Positions 52,220-63,708 of a stretch of DNA of 64,000 nt are shown here, in pieces. A model generated the notes under the pieces. It was not told the origin of the DNA and ran no database searches. It saw only the letters and a program-made list of their open reading frames with translations. The stretch is taken from positions 868,001-932,000 of the forward strand of contig NZ_BCWW01000001.1 of assembly GCF_001894785.1 (NCBI RefSeq), in the 5' to 3' direction. Position numbers and translations under genes: made by a program. Every line of letters begins with the position of its first letter. Position 1 is the first letter of the stretch. This stretch comes from Rhodococcoides fascians NBRC 12155 = LMG 3623 (lineage in GTDB: Bacteria > Actinomycetota > Actinomycetes > Mycobacteriales > Mycobacteriaceae).

Positions 52220-53134
52220 GTGACCTCATCAGGGTTCACTGGTGGTCTGTCTCCGGCTCGCTTGACCGTGGGTGTCGTCTCCGCCGGTCGTGTCGGTACG
52301 GCATTCGGTGAGGCGCTCGAACGCGTCGGACACGTTGTCGTCGGTGCCGCCGCGGTATCGGACGCATCCATCGAGCGAGTACGTGATCGATTGCCCGAGT
52401 CGCAGATTCTGCCTGTCGACGAGGTTGCCCGTCGCGCCGAACTGCTGATTCTGGCGGTGCCGGACTACGAACTGGCCTCGATCGTCGCCGGTCTCGCCGC
52501 GACCGGGGCGGTCGCGCCGGGCAAGTTGGTGGCCCACACCTCCGGCGCGAACGGCGTCGCGGTACTGGAGCCGTTGGCTGCCCTTGGCGCGGTTCCGTTG
52601 GCGATACATCCGGCCATGACATTCAGCGGCGGACCCGAGGACACCGACCGGATGACGGCCGCGTGCTTCGGCATCACTGCGGGCGACGAGATCGGTTACG
52701 CGGTAGCCCAAGCCCTCGTCCTCGAGATCGGTGGCGAGCCGGTGCACGTGCCCGAGAACAACCGGGCGCTCTACCACGCGGCGTTGGCTCACGGCAGCAA
52801 TCACCTCGTGACGTTGGTCGTCGACGCGGTCGAGGCACTGCGAGTTGCGTTGGCCGGTCCGGGTTTTCCTGGATCCGATGCCGAACGTGGTGTGCCCGAG
52901 CGCGTTCTGGCTCCGCTGCTCGAAGCTGCACTGGACAATGCGCTGCGCAACGGACAATCCGCACTGACCGGCCCGGTGGCCCGAGGCGATACCGCGGCTG
53001 TGGGCAAACACCTCGAAGTGCTCGAGGCCGTCGATCCACGGATCGCCGCCGGTTACCGTGCGCTGTCGCTGCGGTCCGCCCAACGTATCGGTGCCGCAGC
53101 CGAACTGATCGAGATTCTGGAAGGGAAGCGATGA
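52220..53134 (+). CDS. Rossmann-like plus DUF2520 protein (ketopantoate-reductase-like)
   Basis: 304 residues from GTG 52220 with GAGAGGA upstream. [26 protein letters not shown] is the NAD(P) site in parts; [45 protein letters not shown] and [10 protein letters not shown] follow, and a helical DUF2520 half ends the chain with [20 protein letters not shown]. The fold is close to PanE-like reductases. It overlaps panC by 4 bp. No panB or panE is seen here, so a role in pantoate supply is possible but unproven. Confidence 0.85.
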   Translation: MTSSGFTGGLSPARLTVGVVSAGRVGTAFGEALERVGHVVVGAAAVSDASIERVRDRLPESQILPVDEVARRAELLILAVPDYELASIVAGLAATGAVAPGKLVAHTSGANGVAVLEPLAALGAVPLAIHPAMTFSGGPEDTDRMTAACFGITAGDEIGYAVAQALVLEIGGEPVHVPENNRALYHAALAHGSNHLVTLVVDAVEALRVALAGPGFPGSDAERGVPERVLAPLLEAALDNALRNGQSALTGPVARGDTAAVGKHLEVLEAVDPRIAAGYRALSLRSAQRIGAAAELIEILEGKR

Positions 53135-54039
53135 CCCTCGCGGGCAGCTACACGAAGGGGCAGTTGACGGTTCACCACGATCCCGCGGTGATCACGTCGG
53201 TGTCCAAGGCCCTACGTGGCGTCGGCAAGCAGGTCGCTCTGGTGCCGACCATGGGCGCATTGCATGCCGGCCACCTGCAGTTGGTGCGCCAGGCGAAGCT
53301 CACCGGCGCGGTCGTGATCGTGTCGATTTTCGTCAATCCACTGCAGTTCGGCGTGGGGGAGGACCTCGACGCCTATCCGCGGACCCTCGACGCCGATGTC
53401 GAACTGCTCCGCGGCGAGGGCGTGGAATTAGTCTTCGCGCCGTCCGCATCGGACATGTACCCGTCCGGGCCGCGCACCACGGTCCATCCCGGTCCGCTCG
53501 GTAGTGAACTCGAAGGTGCCAGCAGACCAACGCATTTCGCAGGAATGCTCACCGTCGTGGCCAAGCTGCTGCAGATAGCCGCTCCGCATCGGGCGTACTT
53601 CGGGGAGAAGGACTACCAGCAGCTGACGTTGATCCGGCAGATGGTGCGAGACCTGAACTTCGACGTCGCGGTCATCGGAGTCCCGACGGTCCGTGAGCAG
53701 GACGGTCTGGCGCTGTCCTCGCGCAACAGGTATCTCGATGCCGAACAGCGTGACGCTGCAATGGCGTTGTCGGCTGCACTCGTGGCCGGGGCGCATGCCG
53801 CTGCCGGTGGTCCGGAGGCGATCATCGCCACCGCGCGTGCCGTGCTCGACCAGGTGCCGTTGGTGCAGGTCGACTACCTCGAAGTGCGCGACCCGCATCT
53901 CGGCCCGGCTCCCGAACGTGGGGACGGCAGACTGCTCGTGGCGGCCAAGGTGGGTACCACGAGATTGATCGACAACGTCGGTGTCGCAGTCGGCACGGGC
54001 TTTCTCGAATACCCCGACGATCCCAAAAGTGGAGAGTGA
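53131..54039 (+). CDS. panC: Pantothenate synthetase (pantoate-beta-alanine ligase)
   Basis: 302 residues. [20 protein letters not shown] contains the HIGH-like HAGH motif; [37 protein letters not shown] with the KDYQQ motif, and [19 protein letters not shown] are typical. It joins pantoate and beta-alanine using ATP. Overlaps the DUF2520 gene and is followed 4 bp later by panD. Confidence 0.95.
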   Translation: MTLAGSYTKGQLTVHHDPAVITSVSKALRGVGKQVALVPTMGALHAGHLQLVRQAKLTGAVVIVSIFVNPLQFGVGEDLDAYPRTLDADVELLRGEGVELVFAPSASDMYPSGPRTTVHPGPLGSELEGASRPTHFAGMLTVVAKLLQIAAPHRAYFGEKDYQQLTLIRQMVRDLNFDVAVIGVPTVREQDGLALSSRNRYLDAEQRDAAMALSAALVAGAHAAAGGPEAIIATARAVLDQVPLVQVDYLEVRDPHLGPAPERGDGRLLVAAKVGTTRLIDNVGVAVGTGFLEYPDDPKSGE

Positions 54040-54043
54040 CACG

Positions 54044-54475
54044 ATGTTTCGTACCATGATGAAGTCCAAGATCCATCGCGCCACCGTCACGCACGCGGAC
54101 CTGCACTATGTGGGCTCGGTGACCGTCGATCAGGAGCTGATGGAAGCAGCCGATCTGCTCGAAGGCGAGCAGGTCACCATTGTCGACATCGACAACGGTG
54201 CGCGGCTGGAGACCTACGTGATCACCGGCGAGCGGGGCAGTGGTGTCATCGGAATCAATGGGGCCGCAGCGCATTTGGTGAATCCGGGTGATCTGGTCAT
54301 CCTGATCGCCTACGGGGTCATGAACGAGCAGGAGGTTGCCGACTACGCACCCCGGGTGGTGTTCGTCGACGACAAGAACCGGCCGGTCGAGCTCGGCAGC
54401 GACCCGGCTCATGCGCCCGCCGGTTCGGGTCTGATCACGCCGCGCGATCTGCGGGCCGACTCCGTGCTGGTCTGA
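54044..54475 (+). CDS. panD: Aspartate 1-decarboxylase
   Basis: 143 residues from ATG 54044. [39 protein letters not shown] in parts: the self-cleavage Gly-Ser in YVGSV creates the pyruvoyl group at Ser-25. [19 protein letters not shown] is the second signature. It makes beta-alanine for panC. The end ([15 protein letters not shown]) is longer than in E. coli, as in actinobacteria. Confidence 0.95.
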   Translation: MFRTMMKSKIHRATVTHADLHYVGSVTVDQELMEAADLLEGEQVTIVDIDNGARLETYVITGERGSGVIGINGAAAHLVNPGDLVILIAYGVMNEQEVADYAPRVVFVDDKNRPVELGSDPAHAPAGSGLITPRDLRADSVLV

Positions 54476-54479
54476 CTCG

Positions 54480-55280
54480 ATGCTTCTCGCAATCGATGTA
54501 CGCAACACCAGCACGGTGGTCGGGCTCTTCACCGGCACCGGGGATCACTCGAAACTGCTGCGCGACTGGCGTATTCGAACCGACCCCCATGTGACGGCCG
54601 ACGAGCTGGCGTTCATGCTGCGGGGGTTGTTGGGCGAACAGGCCGAGCAAATCACCGGGGTGACGGCTCTGTCCACGGTGCCGTCCGTGCTGCGCGAGAT
54701 GCGGACGATGCTCGTGCGCTACTGGGATCACGTAGTGCACGTGGTGGTCGAACCCGGTGTGCGGACCGGGGTTCCGCTGCTGGTCGACAATCCCAAAGAG
54801 GTCGGGGCCGATCGCATCGTCAATACCCTTGCCGCACATGATCTGTACGACTCGGCGTGCATCGTGGTGGATTTCGGCACCACCACGTGTGTCGACGTCG
54901 TCTCGGCCAAGGGCGAGTTCCTCGGCGGAGCGATCGCGCCCGGTCTCGAAATTTCGGCCTCGGCCATGTCGACTCGCACCGCGACGCTGCGTGAGGTCGA
55001 GATGGTGCGGCCGCGATCGGTGCTGGGAAAGAACACCGTCGAGTGCATCCAGGCGGGCACCATCTTCGGTTTCGCCGGCCTGGTGGACGGGCTCGTCGGA
55101 CGCATCAGACGTGAGGTGCCGGAGGTCAAAGGCGCCGACGTCGCGGTCATCGGTACCGGAGACATCGCTGCGCTGATCCTGCCCGAGTCGACGACCATCG
55201 AGCATCACGAACCCGACCTGACGCTGGAGGGTCTGCGACTGGTCTACGAACGCAACATGGCAAAGCGGCGGCCACGCTGA
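54480..55280 (+). CDS. coaX: Type III pantothenate kinase
   Basis: 266 residues. [16 protein letters not shown] is the phosphate loop (the Gly of IDVGNT is Arg here, as in mycobacterial CoaX), [26 protein letters not shown] and [14 protein letters not shown] are the ASKHA motifs, and [14 protein letters not shown] and [28 protein letters not shown] (in parts) complete the fold. It phosphorylates pantothenate, the first step of CoA synthesis. Its last codons and stop are in the 24-bp duplication at 55264. Confidence 0.93.
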   Translation: MLLAIDVRNTSTVVGLFTGTGDHSKLLRDWRIRTDPHVTADELAFMLRGLLGEQAEQITGVTALSTVPSVLREMRTMLVRYWDHVVHVVVEPGVRTGVPLLVDNPKEVGADRIVNTLAAHDLYDSACIVVDFGTTTCVDVVSAKGEFLGGAIAPGLEISASAMSTRTATLREVEMVRPRSVLGKNTVECIQAGTIFGFAGLVDGLVGRIRREVPEVKGADVAVIGTGDIAALILPESTTIEHHEPDLTLEGLRLVYERNMAKRRPR

Positions 55281-55311
55281 ATGTTTCAGCGGCGGCCACG
55301 CTGAGTGTTTC
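55264..55311 (+). repeat. 24-bp tandem duplication at the coaX stop
   Basis: The unit from 55264-55287 (beginning AGCGGCGGCCACGCTGA) is repeated at 55288-55311 with one mismatch (A to G). Each copy carries a TGA; the first is the coaX stop. Between them GCTGAA-TGT-TTCAGC (55276-55290) is a perfect small hairpin. The duplication adds no coding change. Confidence 0.7.
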
Positions 55312-55362
55312 GGTGAAGCGGGGTAGCGCGTCGGGCGTTCGTGTGTCAGAATCGTCGGCGTG

Positions 55363-55401
55363 ATGACGTGCATGGCCACCCAGGAGTGTTGTCGAGGCTG
55401 A
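55363..55401 (+). CDS. Cys-rich upstream ORF (candidate cysteine-responsive leader)
   Basis: ATG 55363 opens a 12-codon ORF MTCMATQECCRG ending at TGA 55399-55401; a GTG just upstream (55360) would add one residue. Three of twelve residues are cysteine, with a Cys-Cys pair near the stop. It lies 41 bp upstream of the cysteine dioxygenase gene. Mycobacterial uORFs with Cys runs control sulfur genes by ribosome stalling; here low cysteine could stall the ribosome, and ample cysteine could alter expression of the catabolic operon. Confidence 0.5.
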   Translation: MTCMATQECCRG

Positions 55402-55441
55402 CCGCTGCCTCGTTCGTTACACACCCCTGGAGTAGAGCTTC

Positions 55442-56011
55442 ATGCTTTCCACACCTGTATTTTCTGCACCCACCCGACCCCGTTCGACCTCGCGGTCGGT
55501 CTCGACATTGCCGACTCGGCTGCGTCCTCCCGACCTGCTTCGGATCACCGATCAGGGCGCATCGGACGTCCTCGAGGGTCGCTTCGACCACCTGCTTCCC
55601 GGCGGTGGACAGTGGCCTACCGACGAGCGTTGGGCCACTCGCCTGCACTCCGACGACGATCTCGACGTCTGGTTGATCAGCTGGGTTCCCGAGCGATCCA
55701 CCGAACTGCACGATCACGCCGGATCGCTCGGTGCATTGACCGTCCTGAGTGGTTCTTTGCTCGAATACCGTTGGGCGGGAACCGAACTGAAGGAACGTCA
55801 TCTCGATGCGGGAGATCAGGCAGCCTTTCCGCTGGGATGGGTGCACGACGTGATGCACGATCCGGCGTCGAGCACGACCGGGCCCACCCTCAGCGTGCAC
55901 GCCTACTCACCGCCGCTGACGGCGATGTCGTACTACGAAGTGACCGAGCGCGCCACGCTGCGCCGGACCCGCAGCGAGCTCACCGCCGAACCCGAGAAGG
56001 CCACGAGATGA
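55442..56011 (+). CDS. Cysteine dioxygenase family protein
   Basis: 189 residues. The cupin iron site begins ELHDHAGSLGALTVLSGSLLEY (HxH, with a later histidine in WVHDVMHD), and DLDVWLISWVPERST and YSPPLTAMSYYEV complete the beta barrel. The family adds O2 to the cysteine thiol, giving cysteine sulfinate, or acts on 3-mercaptopropionate. The start overlaps no upstream gene; the stop overlaps the rhodanese start (ATGA). Sits behind the Cys-rich uORF. Confidence 0.85.
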   Translation: MLSTPVFSAPTRPRSTSRSVSTLPTRLRPPDLLRITDQGASDVLEGRFDHLLPGGGQWPTDERWATRLHSDDDLDVWLISWVPERSTELHDHAGSLGALTVLSGSLLEYRWAGTELKERHLDAGDQAAFPLGWVHDVMHDPASSTTGPTLSVHAYSPPLTAMSYYEVTERATLRRTRSELTAEPEKATR

Positions 56012-56430
56012 CCATCGTCGAAATGCTCGAATCCGCTCGCGAGACCATCGATCGCATGACCGTCTTCGAACTCCGTGACGCTGTCGACCGCGGCGCGGTC
56101 GTCGTCGACATTCGCCCGCAGGCGCAGCGCGCAGTCGAGGGCACCCTGCCCGGTGCGTTGGCCATCGAACGCAACGTCCTCGAATGGCGTCTCGATCCCA
56201 CCAGTGACGCGCGGCTGGCGATCGCCACCGACCACGACGTCGAGTGGATCGTCATCTGCTCCGAGGGCTACACCTCCTCGCTCGCGGCCGCGTCGCTCAA
56301 GCTGCTGGGTCTGCACAAGGCCACCGATCTGGTCGGCGGCTATCAGGCACTGAAGTCGGCCGGGCTGCTCGGGGTGTTGACGCAGGCCAAGCACTGCGTT
56401 CGCGAGGCCGAGGCCGTCGCAGCGCACTGA
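56008..56430 (+). CDS. Single-domain rhodanese, coupled to cysteine dioxygenase
   Basis: 140 residues. VVVDIRPQAQRAVEGTLPGALAIERNVLEWRLDP (in parts) is the rhodanese first half; the active-site loop is ICSEGYTSSLAAASLKLLG with the reactive cysteine, and DLVGGYQALKSAG follows. The loop CSEGYTS is atypical but retains Cys. It may hand on sulfane sulfur released in cysteine catabolism, or detoxify persulfide. Co-translated with the dioxygenase. Confidence 0.85.
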   Translation: MTIVEMLESARETIDRMTVFELRDAVDRGAVVVDIRPQAQRAVEGTLPGALAIERNVLEWRLDPTSDARLAIATDHDVEWIVICSEGYTSSLAAASLKLLGLHKATDLVGGYQALKSAGLLGVLTQAKHCVREAEAVAAH

Positions 56431-56466
56431 TCGTCCCGACAGTCTCGGACTGTAAAGTGTGTGCGC

Positions 56467-57990
56467 GTGAGTGATACAGCTTCTACCCAGCCGGCCGACG
56501 ACACCCCGGAGCAGCTACGGATTCGTCGCGCCAAGCGCGCTTCGTTGCTCGAGCGCGGGGTCGAGGCGTACCCGGTGTCGGTTCCGCGGACCCATTCGCT
56601 GCTCGAGATCCGCACCCAGTTCCCCGAGCTCGACGCCGACACGACAACCGGCCTGATCGTCGGGGTCGTCGGGCGCGTCATCTTCGTCCGCAACACCGGC
56701 AAGCTGTGCTTCGCCACGCTGCAGGAGGGCGACGGTACCCAACTCCAAGCCATGATCAGCCTGGCAGGCGTCGGGGAGGTCGCCCTCGCAGCCTGGAAGT
56801 CCGATGTCGATCTCGGTGACTTCGTGTTCGTGCACGGCGAGGTCATCAGTTCTCGTCGCGGTGAGCTGTCGGTCATGGCAGATGCGTGGCAGATCGCGTC
56901 GAAGTCGTTGCGGCCGTTGCCCGTCGCGCACAAGGAACTCAGCGAAGAGACCCGTATCAGGCAGCGGTACCTGGATCTGATCACGCGTCCGGAGGCCCGA
57001 GAGACCGCCCGCAAGCGCATCGCCGTCGTTCGTGAACTGCGTAACGCACTCGAGCGTCGCGGCTTCCTCGAGGTCGAGACCCCGATGCTCCAGACGCTGC
57101 ACGGCGGTGCCGCGGCCCGGCCGTTCGTCACCCACTCCAATGCGATGGACACGGACCTGTACCTGCGCATCGCGCCGGAGCTGTTCCTCAAGCGGTGCGT
57201 CGTCGGCGGCATCGAGAAGGTTTTCGAGATCAACCGCAACTTCCGCAACGAAGGTGCCGACTCCTCGCACTCGCCGGAGTTCGCGATGCTCGAGACCTAC
57301 GAGGCCTACGGCACGTACGACGACTCGGCGAAGATGACGCGGGAACTCGTCCAGGAAGTGGCGGTGGCCGCACTCGGATCCACCGTGGTCACTCTGCCCG
57401 ACGGCACCTCCTACGATCTCGGCGGCGAATGGACGACGCTCGAGATGTACCCGTCGTTGTCGGAGTCGCTCGGATTCGACGTCACCCCCGACACCACCGT
57501 CGACGAACTGCTCGCGATCGCCGACAAGGTCGGGCTGGATGTCCCCCGCAAGGACGGCGTCCCGATCTACGGCCACGGCAAGCTCGTCGAGGAACTGTGG
57601 GAACACCAGGTGGGCGACGCGTTGACCGAACCGACGTTCGTTCGTGACTTCCCCGTCGAGACGTCGCCGTTGACGCGTCAGCACCGCAGCAAGCCGGGCG
57701 TCACCGAGAAGTGGGATCTCTACGTTCGTGGATTCGAGCTGGCGACCGGCTACTCGGAGCTGATCGACCCGATCATCCAGCGCGAGCGCTTCGAGGACCA
57801 GGCGCGTCAGGCTGCCGCAGGCGACGACGAGGCGATGGTGCTCGACGAGGACTTCCTGGCGGCCATGGAACAGGGAATGCCGCCGACCACCGGAACCGGT
57901 ATGGGAATCGACCGTCTGCTGATGGCGTTGACCGGGCTGGGTATCCGAGAAACGATCCTGTTTCCGATCGTCAAGCCGTCGCAGGCCTGA
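56467..57990 (+). CDS. lysS: Lysyl-tRNA synthetase (class II)
   Basis: 507 residues from GTG 56467 (GTG 56461 possible). OB-fold anticodon domain (about 50-150: [25 protein letters not shown], in parts), motif 1 [12 protein letters not shown], motif 2 [20 protein letters not shown], motif 3 [15 protein letters not shown]. The strand [14 protein letters not shown] and Asp/Glu pattern fit lysine. It charges tRNA(Lys). The MprF-type and bifunctional extensions seen in mycobacterial LysX are absent. The sequence is followed by the hairpin at 58000. Confidence 0.95.
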   Translation: MSDTASTQPADDTPEQLRIRRAKRASLLERGVEAYPVSVPRTHSLLEIRTQFPELDADTTTGLIVGVVGRVIFVRNTGKLCFATLQEGDGTQLQAMISLAGVGEVALAAWKSDVDLGDFVFVHGEVISSRRGELSVMADAWQIASKSLRPLPVAHKELSEETRIRQRYLDLITRPEARETARKRIAVVRELRNALERRGFLEVETPMLQTLHGGAAARPFVTHSNAMDTDLYLRIAPELFLKRCVVGGIEKVFEINRNFRNEGADSSHSPEFAMLETYEAYGTYDDSAKMTRELVQEVAVAALGSTVVTLPDGTSYDLGGEWTTLEMYPSLSESLGFDVTPDTTVDELLAIADKVGLDVPRKDGVPIYGHGKLVEELWEHQVGDALTEPTFVRDFPVETSPLTRQHRSKPGVTEKWDLYVRGFELATGYSELIDPIIQRERFEDQARQAAAGDDEAMVLDEDFLAAMEQGMPPTTGTGMGIDRLLMALTGLGIRETILFPIVKPSQA

Positions 57991-57999
57991 TCGGGAGGT

Positions 58000-58027
58000 A
58001 TGTCCGCTGTTCGCCAGCAGCGGACAT
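58000..58027 (+). terminator. Hairpin after lysS
   Basis: ATGTCCGCTG (58000-58009) pairs with CAGCGGACAT (58018-58027) with an 8-base loop, 10 bp after the lysS stop. Confidence 0.65.
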
Positions 58028-58060
58028 CGAATGGGAAACGTTTTGCAAAGTGCCTGCGTT

Positions 58061-58255
58061 ATGAACAGTAAGCAGGCAGCAGTGAAGTATCCGCTGGGGG
58101 TTGCGCAGCATTTCAGGGGTGGAGGGTCGGCGTTCGTCACGTCGGCCAACTACAGTGAGAATCAGTCTTACCTTCAAATGCACAAGCGACCTCAGCGTAT
58201 GGACACTGCGGAGCTGGAAGAACTGGTGGGCGAGCTACCACCCACCAAGAAGTGA
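58061..58255 (+). CDS. Unrecognised 64-residue ORF between lysS and clpC1
   Basis: ATG 58061 opens a 64-codon frame ending 9 bp before clpC1. The N-terminal two thirds is basic and polar (KQAAVKYPLGVAQHF, SANYSENQSYLQ), the end acidic with DTAELEELVGELPPTKK. No Shine-Dalgarno is obvious, so the true start may be the ATG at 58178, giving a 25-residue peptide. lsr2, which occupies this place in mycobacteria, is not here, and nothing resembles its VTLVDD or EIDLS motifs. The segment also must hold the clpC1 promoter. Coding status uncertain. Confidence 0.4.
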   Translation: MNSKQAAVKYPLGVAQHFRGGGSAFVTSANYSENQSYLQMHKRPQRMDTAELEELVGELPPTKK

Positions 58256-58264
58256 GGGAGAGCG

Positions 58265-60805
<2,541 letters not shown>

Positions 60806-60820
60806 GTTTCACAGCTCCAC

Positions 60821-60856
60821 ACAACGGGCGATCCTCTTCGGAGGGTCGCCCGTTGT
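60821..60856 (+). terminator. Hairpin terminator after clpC1
   Basis: ACAACGGGCGA (60821-60831) pairs with TCGCCCGTTGT (60846-60856), and TCCTC/GAGG inside lengthen the stem. It starts 15 bp after the clpC1 stop. Confidence 0.75.
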
Positions 60857-60902
60857 CGTATGTCCACAAGCCAACCAACACCCGCCCCCCGCCCCCGTTC
60901 GC

Positions 60903-61015
60903 GTCAATGGACCCCTGCAGCGCTCAGACGCATGCAATGGTTCATTCACGCAAATCACCTCCGTGGGTGAATGGGCCGTTGCACCGTTCAGACGTGTGTG
61001 CAGGGGTCCATTGAC
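60903..61015. repeat. Palindromic dispersed repeat, copies B and C as inverted pair
   Basis: Copy B (60903-60949) begins GTCAATGGACCCCTGC; copy C (60967-61015) begins GTGAATGGGCCGTTGC and ends TGCAGGGGTCCATTGAC. The outer 18-bp arms, CGTCAATGGACCCCTGCA (60902-60919) and its complement (60999-61016), are perfect. The inner arms CATTCAC/GTGAATG close the structure. Together they form one large compound hairpin. The stop of the serine hydrolase gene (60942) lies inside copy B. Copy A is at 44598. Confidence 0.75.
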
Positions 61016-62315
61016 GGAGGGTGCGAACAGCGAGAGCAACGGCGATGACGGCAAGTTCCGACAGCACGAGCCAGAACAGCACTGTCACGTCGGGAGCCCA
61101 ACGGCCCAGGGTGGAGATGGGTACACCGGTGAGCGTCGGTGTCGCGAAGTACAGCACTCCTCCGGCAGCAACAGCGATGAGGACGTGCGCAGGTGCCCAC
61201 CGGCCGGGCGCGGTTTGCCGGCGAAGCAGAATGCGGATCGCGCACACGGCGAGCAGCACGGCGACAGCGGTCGAGCCGATCAACAGCATGGCGTACAGGC
61301 CCGGGCCGGTGCTGCGGGGCTCGTCGAATCCGAGTCGAGTGAGAACCAGTGCGCGGGCCGCCGAGGCCAACTGTTCGGCTTCGAGTTCGCCGTATCGGTT
61401 GGTCGCGAACACTACGGCCATGTGGCGGTCCGGGATGAGCGCGACGTGGGTGAAGTAGCCGGGAACGGCCCCCGAGTGCCAGCGCATCTCGGTACCGTCG
61501 GGCAGGGTTTCGACGTACCAGCCGAATCCATAGGACAGTCCCGACCCCGTGGGCACCGCATCTCGACCGGTCGACGCCACAGTGGTGAGTTGGCTCGATG
61601 CGTAGCGTGAGAGTTCGTCGATGGATCCGGCGAGGTAGCCGTAGCCCAACCCGGCGTTGTCGATTCCGGTGTCGATGCGTCGAGGGAAGGTGAAGAACGG
61701 GACGTGACCGGGTGGCACTGCTTCGCTGGTGTGCACACCGGTTTCACGGGCGACGACGTCGGCGAACGGTTCGTCGGTGATTTTCTCGACGATTGCTTGC
61801 AGCAGTAGGTAGTCGAGGCTGGAGTAGCGGAACGAACCCGGGTCGTCGGGTGTGAGCCGCAGGGTGGGCACCACGTCGAGGGCTCGTTCTGTTCTCCCCC
61901 ACACGTCCAACGCGGTGACGTCGTGGGGTAGCCCGCCGGTGTGGTGGATCAGGTCTGCAACGGTGGCGTCGGCCGAGATGATCGAATTCGATTCGGGCAA
62001 AACATCTTCGACGAGATCGGTCAGGTCGAGACGGTGCTGGGCCACGAGCGCCTGCACCGTTGCTGCCGTCACCGATTTCGATACCGAACCCCACACGAAG
62101 GGTGTGCCGTCGTCGATCGGGGAACCGTTTCCGTCCATCCCGACCGTCACGTCCTCGGTGACCTCGCCTTCGGAGACGACGCGAAGCGCCACTCCGGGCA
62201 GACCCAACACGTCGGCGACGTGCTCGACGTCCGACCGGGCGTCGGTGTCGGGTGGAACAGGAGAGATCGAGGCAAGGATGGCTGCCACGGTCAACAGTGT
62301 GTGCACGATGCGCAT
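60942..62315 (-). CDS. Beta-lactamase-fold serine hydrolase with C-terminal membrane helices
   Basis: 457 residues from ATG 62315. A signal peptide (VHTLLTVAAILASISP) is followed by the class C/DD-peptidase-like domain: SxxK in GSVSKSVTAATVQ (about 77), YSSLDYLLLQAIVEKITD (Tyr motif region), and HSGAVPGYFTHV near 295 as the KTG-like motif. About residue 345 on, three membrane helices (LYAMLLIGSTAVAVLLAVCAI, VLIAVAAGGVLYFA, VLFWLVLSELAVIAVALAV) anchor the end. The final TPAHTSERCNGPFTH is encoded by repeat copy C. Secreted esterase or peptidase, substrate unknown. Confidence 0.85.
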   Translation of the reverse strand: MRIVHTLLTVAAILASISPVPPDTDARSDVEHVADVLGLPGVALRVVSEGEVTEDVTVGMDGNGSPIDDGTPFVWGSVSKSVTAATVQALVAQHRLDLTDLVEDVLPESNSIISADATVADLIHHTGGLPHDVTALDVWGRTERALDVVPTLRLTPDDPGSFRYSSLDYLLLQAIVEKITDEPFADVVARETGVHTSEAVPPGHVPFFTFPRRIDTGIDNAGLGYGYLAGSIDELSRYASSQLTTVASTGRDAVPTGSGLSYGFGWYVETLPDGTEMRWHSGAVPGYFTHVALIPDRHMAVVFATNRYGELEAEQLASAARALVLTRLGFDEPRSTGPGLYAMLLIGSTAVAVLLAVCAIRILLRRQTAPGRWAPAHVLIAVAAGGVLYFATPTLTGVPISTLGRWAPDVTVLFWLVLSELAVIAVALAVRTLRQWTPAHTSERCNGPFTHGGDLRE

Positions 62316-62414
62316 GAATGGGCGTCCCTCGGTCGGCGAACTGCGTTGCCGCACGAGTGAATCAAGGAACTCCCCGCGATCGCCTCGGTGAAGACCCTGA
62401 TTTCGGTGCTGAGA

Positions 62415-63614
62415 TCAGGCCTCGGTTCTGTGAACGAGGTCGGCGATCCAGGGCAGTATGTCGGCGTATGCGGCCAGGGCTCCGGGTGCATGGTTCGCGC
62501 CGGTGATCGGGACGACCGGAAAGTCGTATTCGCGGTAGGTGACGTCGGCGCCGAGGTCCTGCCAGCGTTCGAGCAGAGCCCGGGATTGCTCGATCGGTAC
62601 GACGTCGTCCGCGACGCCGTGCGACAGGTAGACCGGCATGCTCGGTGCAATTCGGCCGACGGTGTTCGCATCGATCACGTCGACGATTCCGGGGTCGTTC
62701 AGGTGTTCGGTGAGTGGGCGTCCGTTGCGGGTGAGTTCGCTGGTGTCGATAGCGTCGTTCGCTGCGCGGTCGGTGCTGCACCAATTCTGCGCGGCGTCGA
62801 GCAGCGCGGTGCCGTCGGCGTCGAACACGCTTCGGATCTCGTCGGCACGTTCGGGGTAGGCGTTGATCATGCCGTCGACCGCGAACAGGATGGCGCTGCC
62901 GAGTGTGGTGCCGTCGAGGGGCTCGATGTTGAGCGTCGGATCTGCCGGTGGCGCACCGACATAGGCGCCGACGATGTTGAGCTCGGGGGCATACCCATTG
63001 GCGAGTTCGGCCGCCGAGGCCGAGGCGAACCCACCCTCCGAGTACCCGTACAGCACCACCGGCGCGTCATCGTCGGCGGTTCTGGCTACGTCGAGCAACG
63101 CGTGTCCCGAGGCCAGACGGTTCAGATACGTGTGCCCGCCCGGAGTGCCGAGTCCCTGGTAGTCGGTCGCTACGATGCGATAGCCGGCCAGCAGTAGCGG
63201 CAGGATGGCGGGGGACGACCCGACGGTACCGAGTACCGCCGATCCGGCACAGCGATCTGCCATCCCGGATGTGCCGGGCGCGTAGGCGATCACCGGTCGC
63301 GGTCCGGGACCGGGCCACGGCGCGGTGGGGGTCATCGTGTACCCGGAGACGGTCATGGGTTCGCCGTGCGTATCGATGGAGGTGTACAGGATTCGTTCGA
63401 TGTCGAAGCCGAGTCCGAAACCTTTGGGCGAGTTCATCGGTCGTACTCGCACCACATCGCCGGGCGAATGTCCCGTCGATTCCACCGGCAGGTCGTAGAA
63501 GTCCGACAGGGGATCGGCGACGACGGGTGCCGACAGCGTGACACCCCAGACGAGCGCCGCCGCCACGATCATCGCTGTTCGCCGCAGGCAACTGGTGGCT
63601 CGCTCGTTCGTCAT
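62415..63614 (-). CDS. Secreted lipase (LIP/secretory lipase family)
   Basis: 399 residues. A signal peptide ends near LSAPVVADP. The alpha/beta hydrolase fold shows DYQGLGTPGGHTYLNR, the nucleophile elbow GYSEGGFASASAAEL with Ser about 198, and late PVYLSHGVADDVVPIEQS and ITGANHAPGAL with the Asp and His of the triad. The sequence matches secretory lipases resembling the Candida LIP family, common in actinobacteria. Hydrolyses acylglycerols outside the cell. Follows the serine hydrolase on the same strand with a 99-bp gap. Confidence 0.9.
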   Translation of the reverse strand: MTNERATSCLRRTAMIVAAALVWGVTLSAPVVADPLSDFYDLPVESTGHSPGDVVRVRPMNSPKGFGLGFDIERILYTSIDTHGEPMTVSGYTMTPTAPWPGPGPRPVIAYAPGTSGMADRCAGSAVLGTVGSSPAILPLLLAGYRIVATDYQGLGTPGGHTYLNRLASGHALLDVARTADDDAPVVLYGYSEGGFASASAAELANGYAPELNIVGAYVGAPPADPTLNIEPLDGTTLGSAILFAVDGMINAYPERADEIRSVFDADGTALLDAAQNWCSTDRAANDAIDTSELTRNGRPLTEHLNDPGIVDVIDANTVGRIAPSMPVYLSHGVADDVVPIEQSRALLERWQDLGADVTYREYDFPVVPITGANHAPGALAAYADILPWIADLVHRTEA

Positions 63615-63708
63615 GTCGAGATCTCCGCACTCGATGGCCCGGTCACCCCGCCGACGTTAGCCTGAGTATCGGCCCTATGAAGGGTCGACGACGAAAGGAC
63701 TCGGTTCG

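Noticed and set aside
56515-58149. 544-codon minus-strand frame opposite lysS
   Set aside because: Mirror of lysS; no motif, no ribosome site, and no homology-like pattern.
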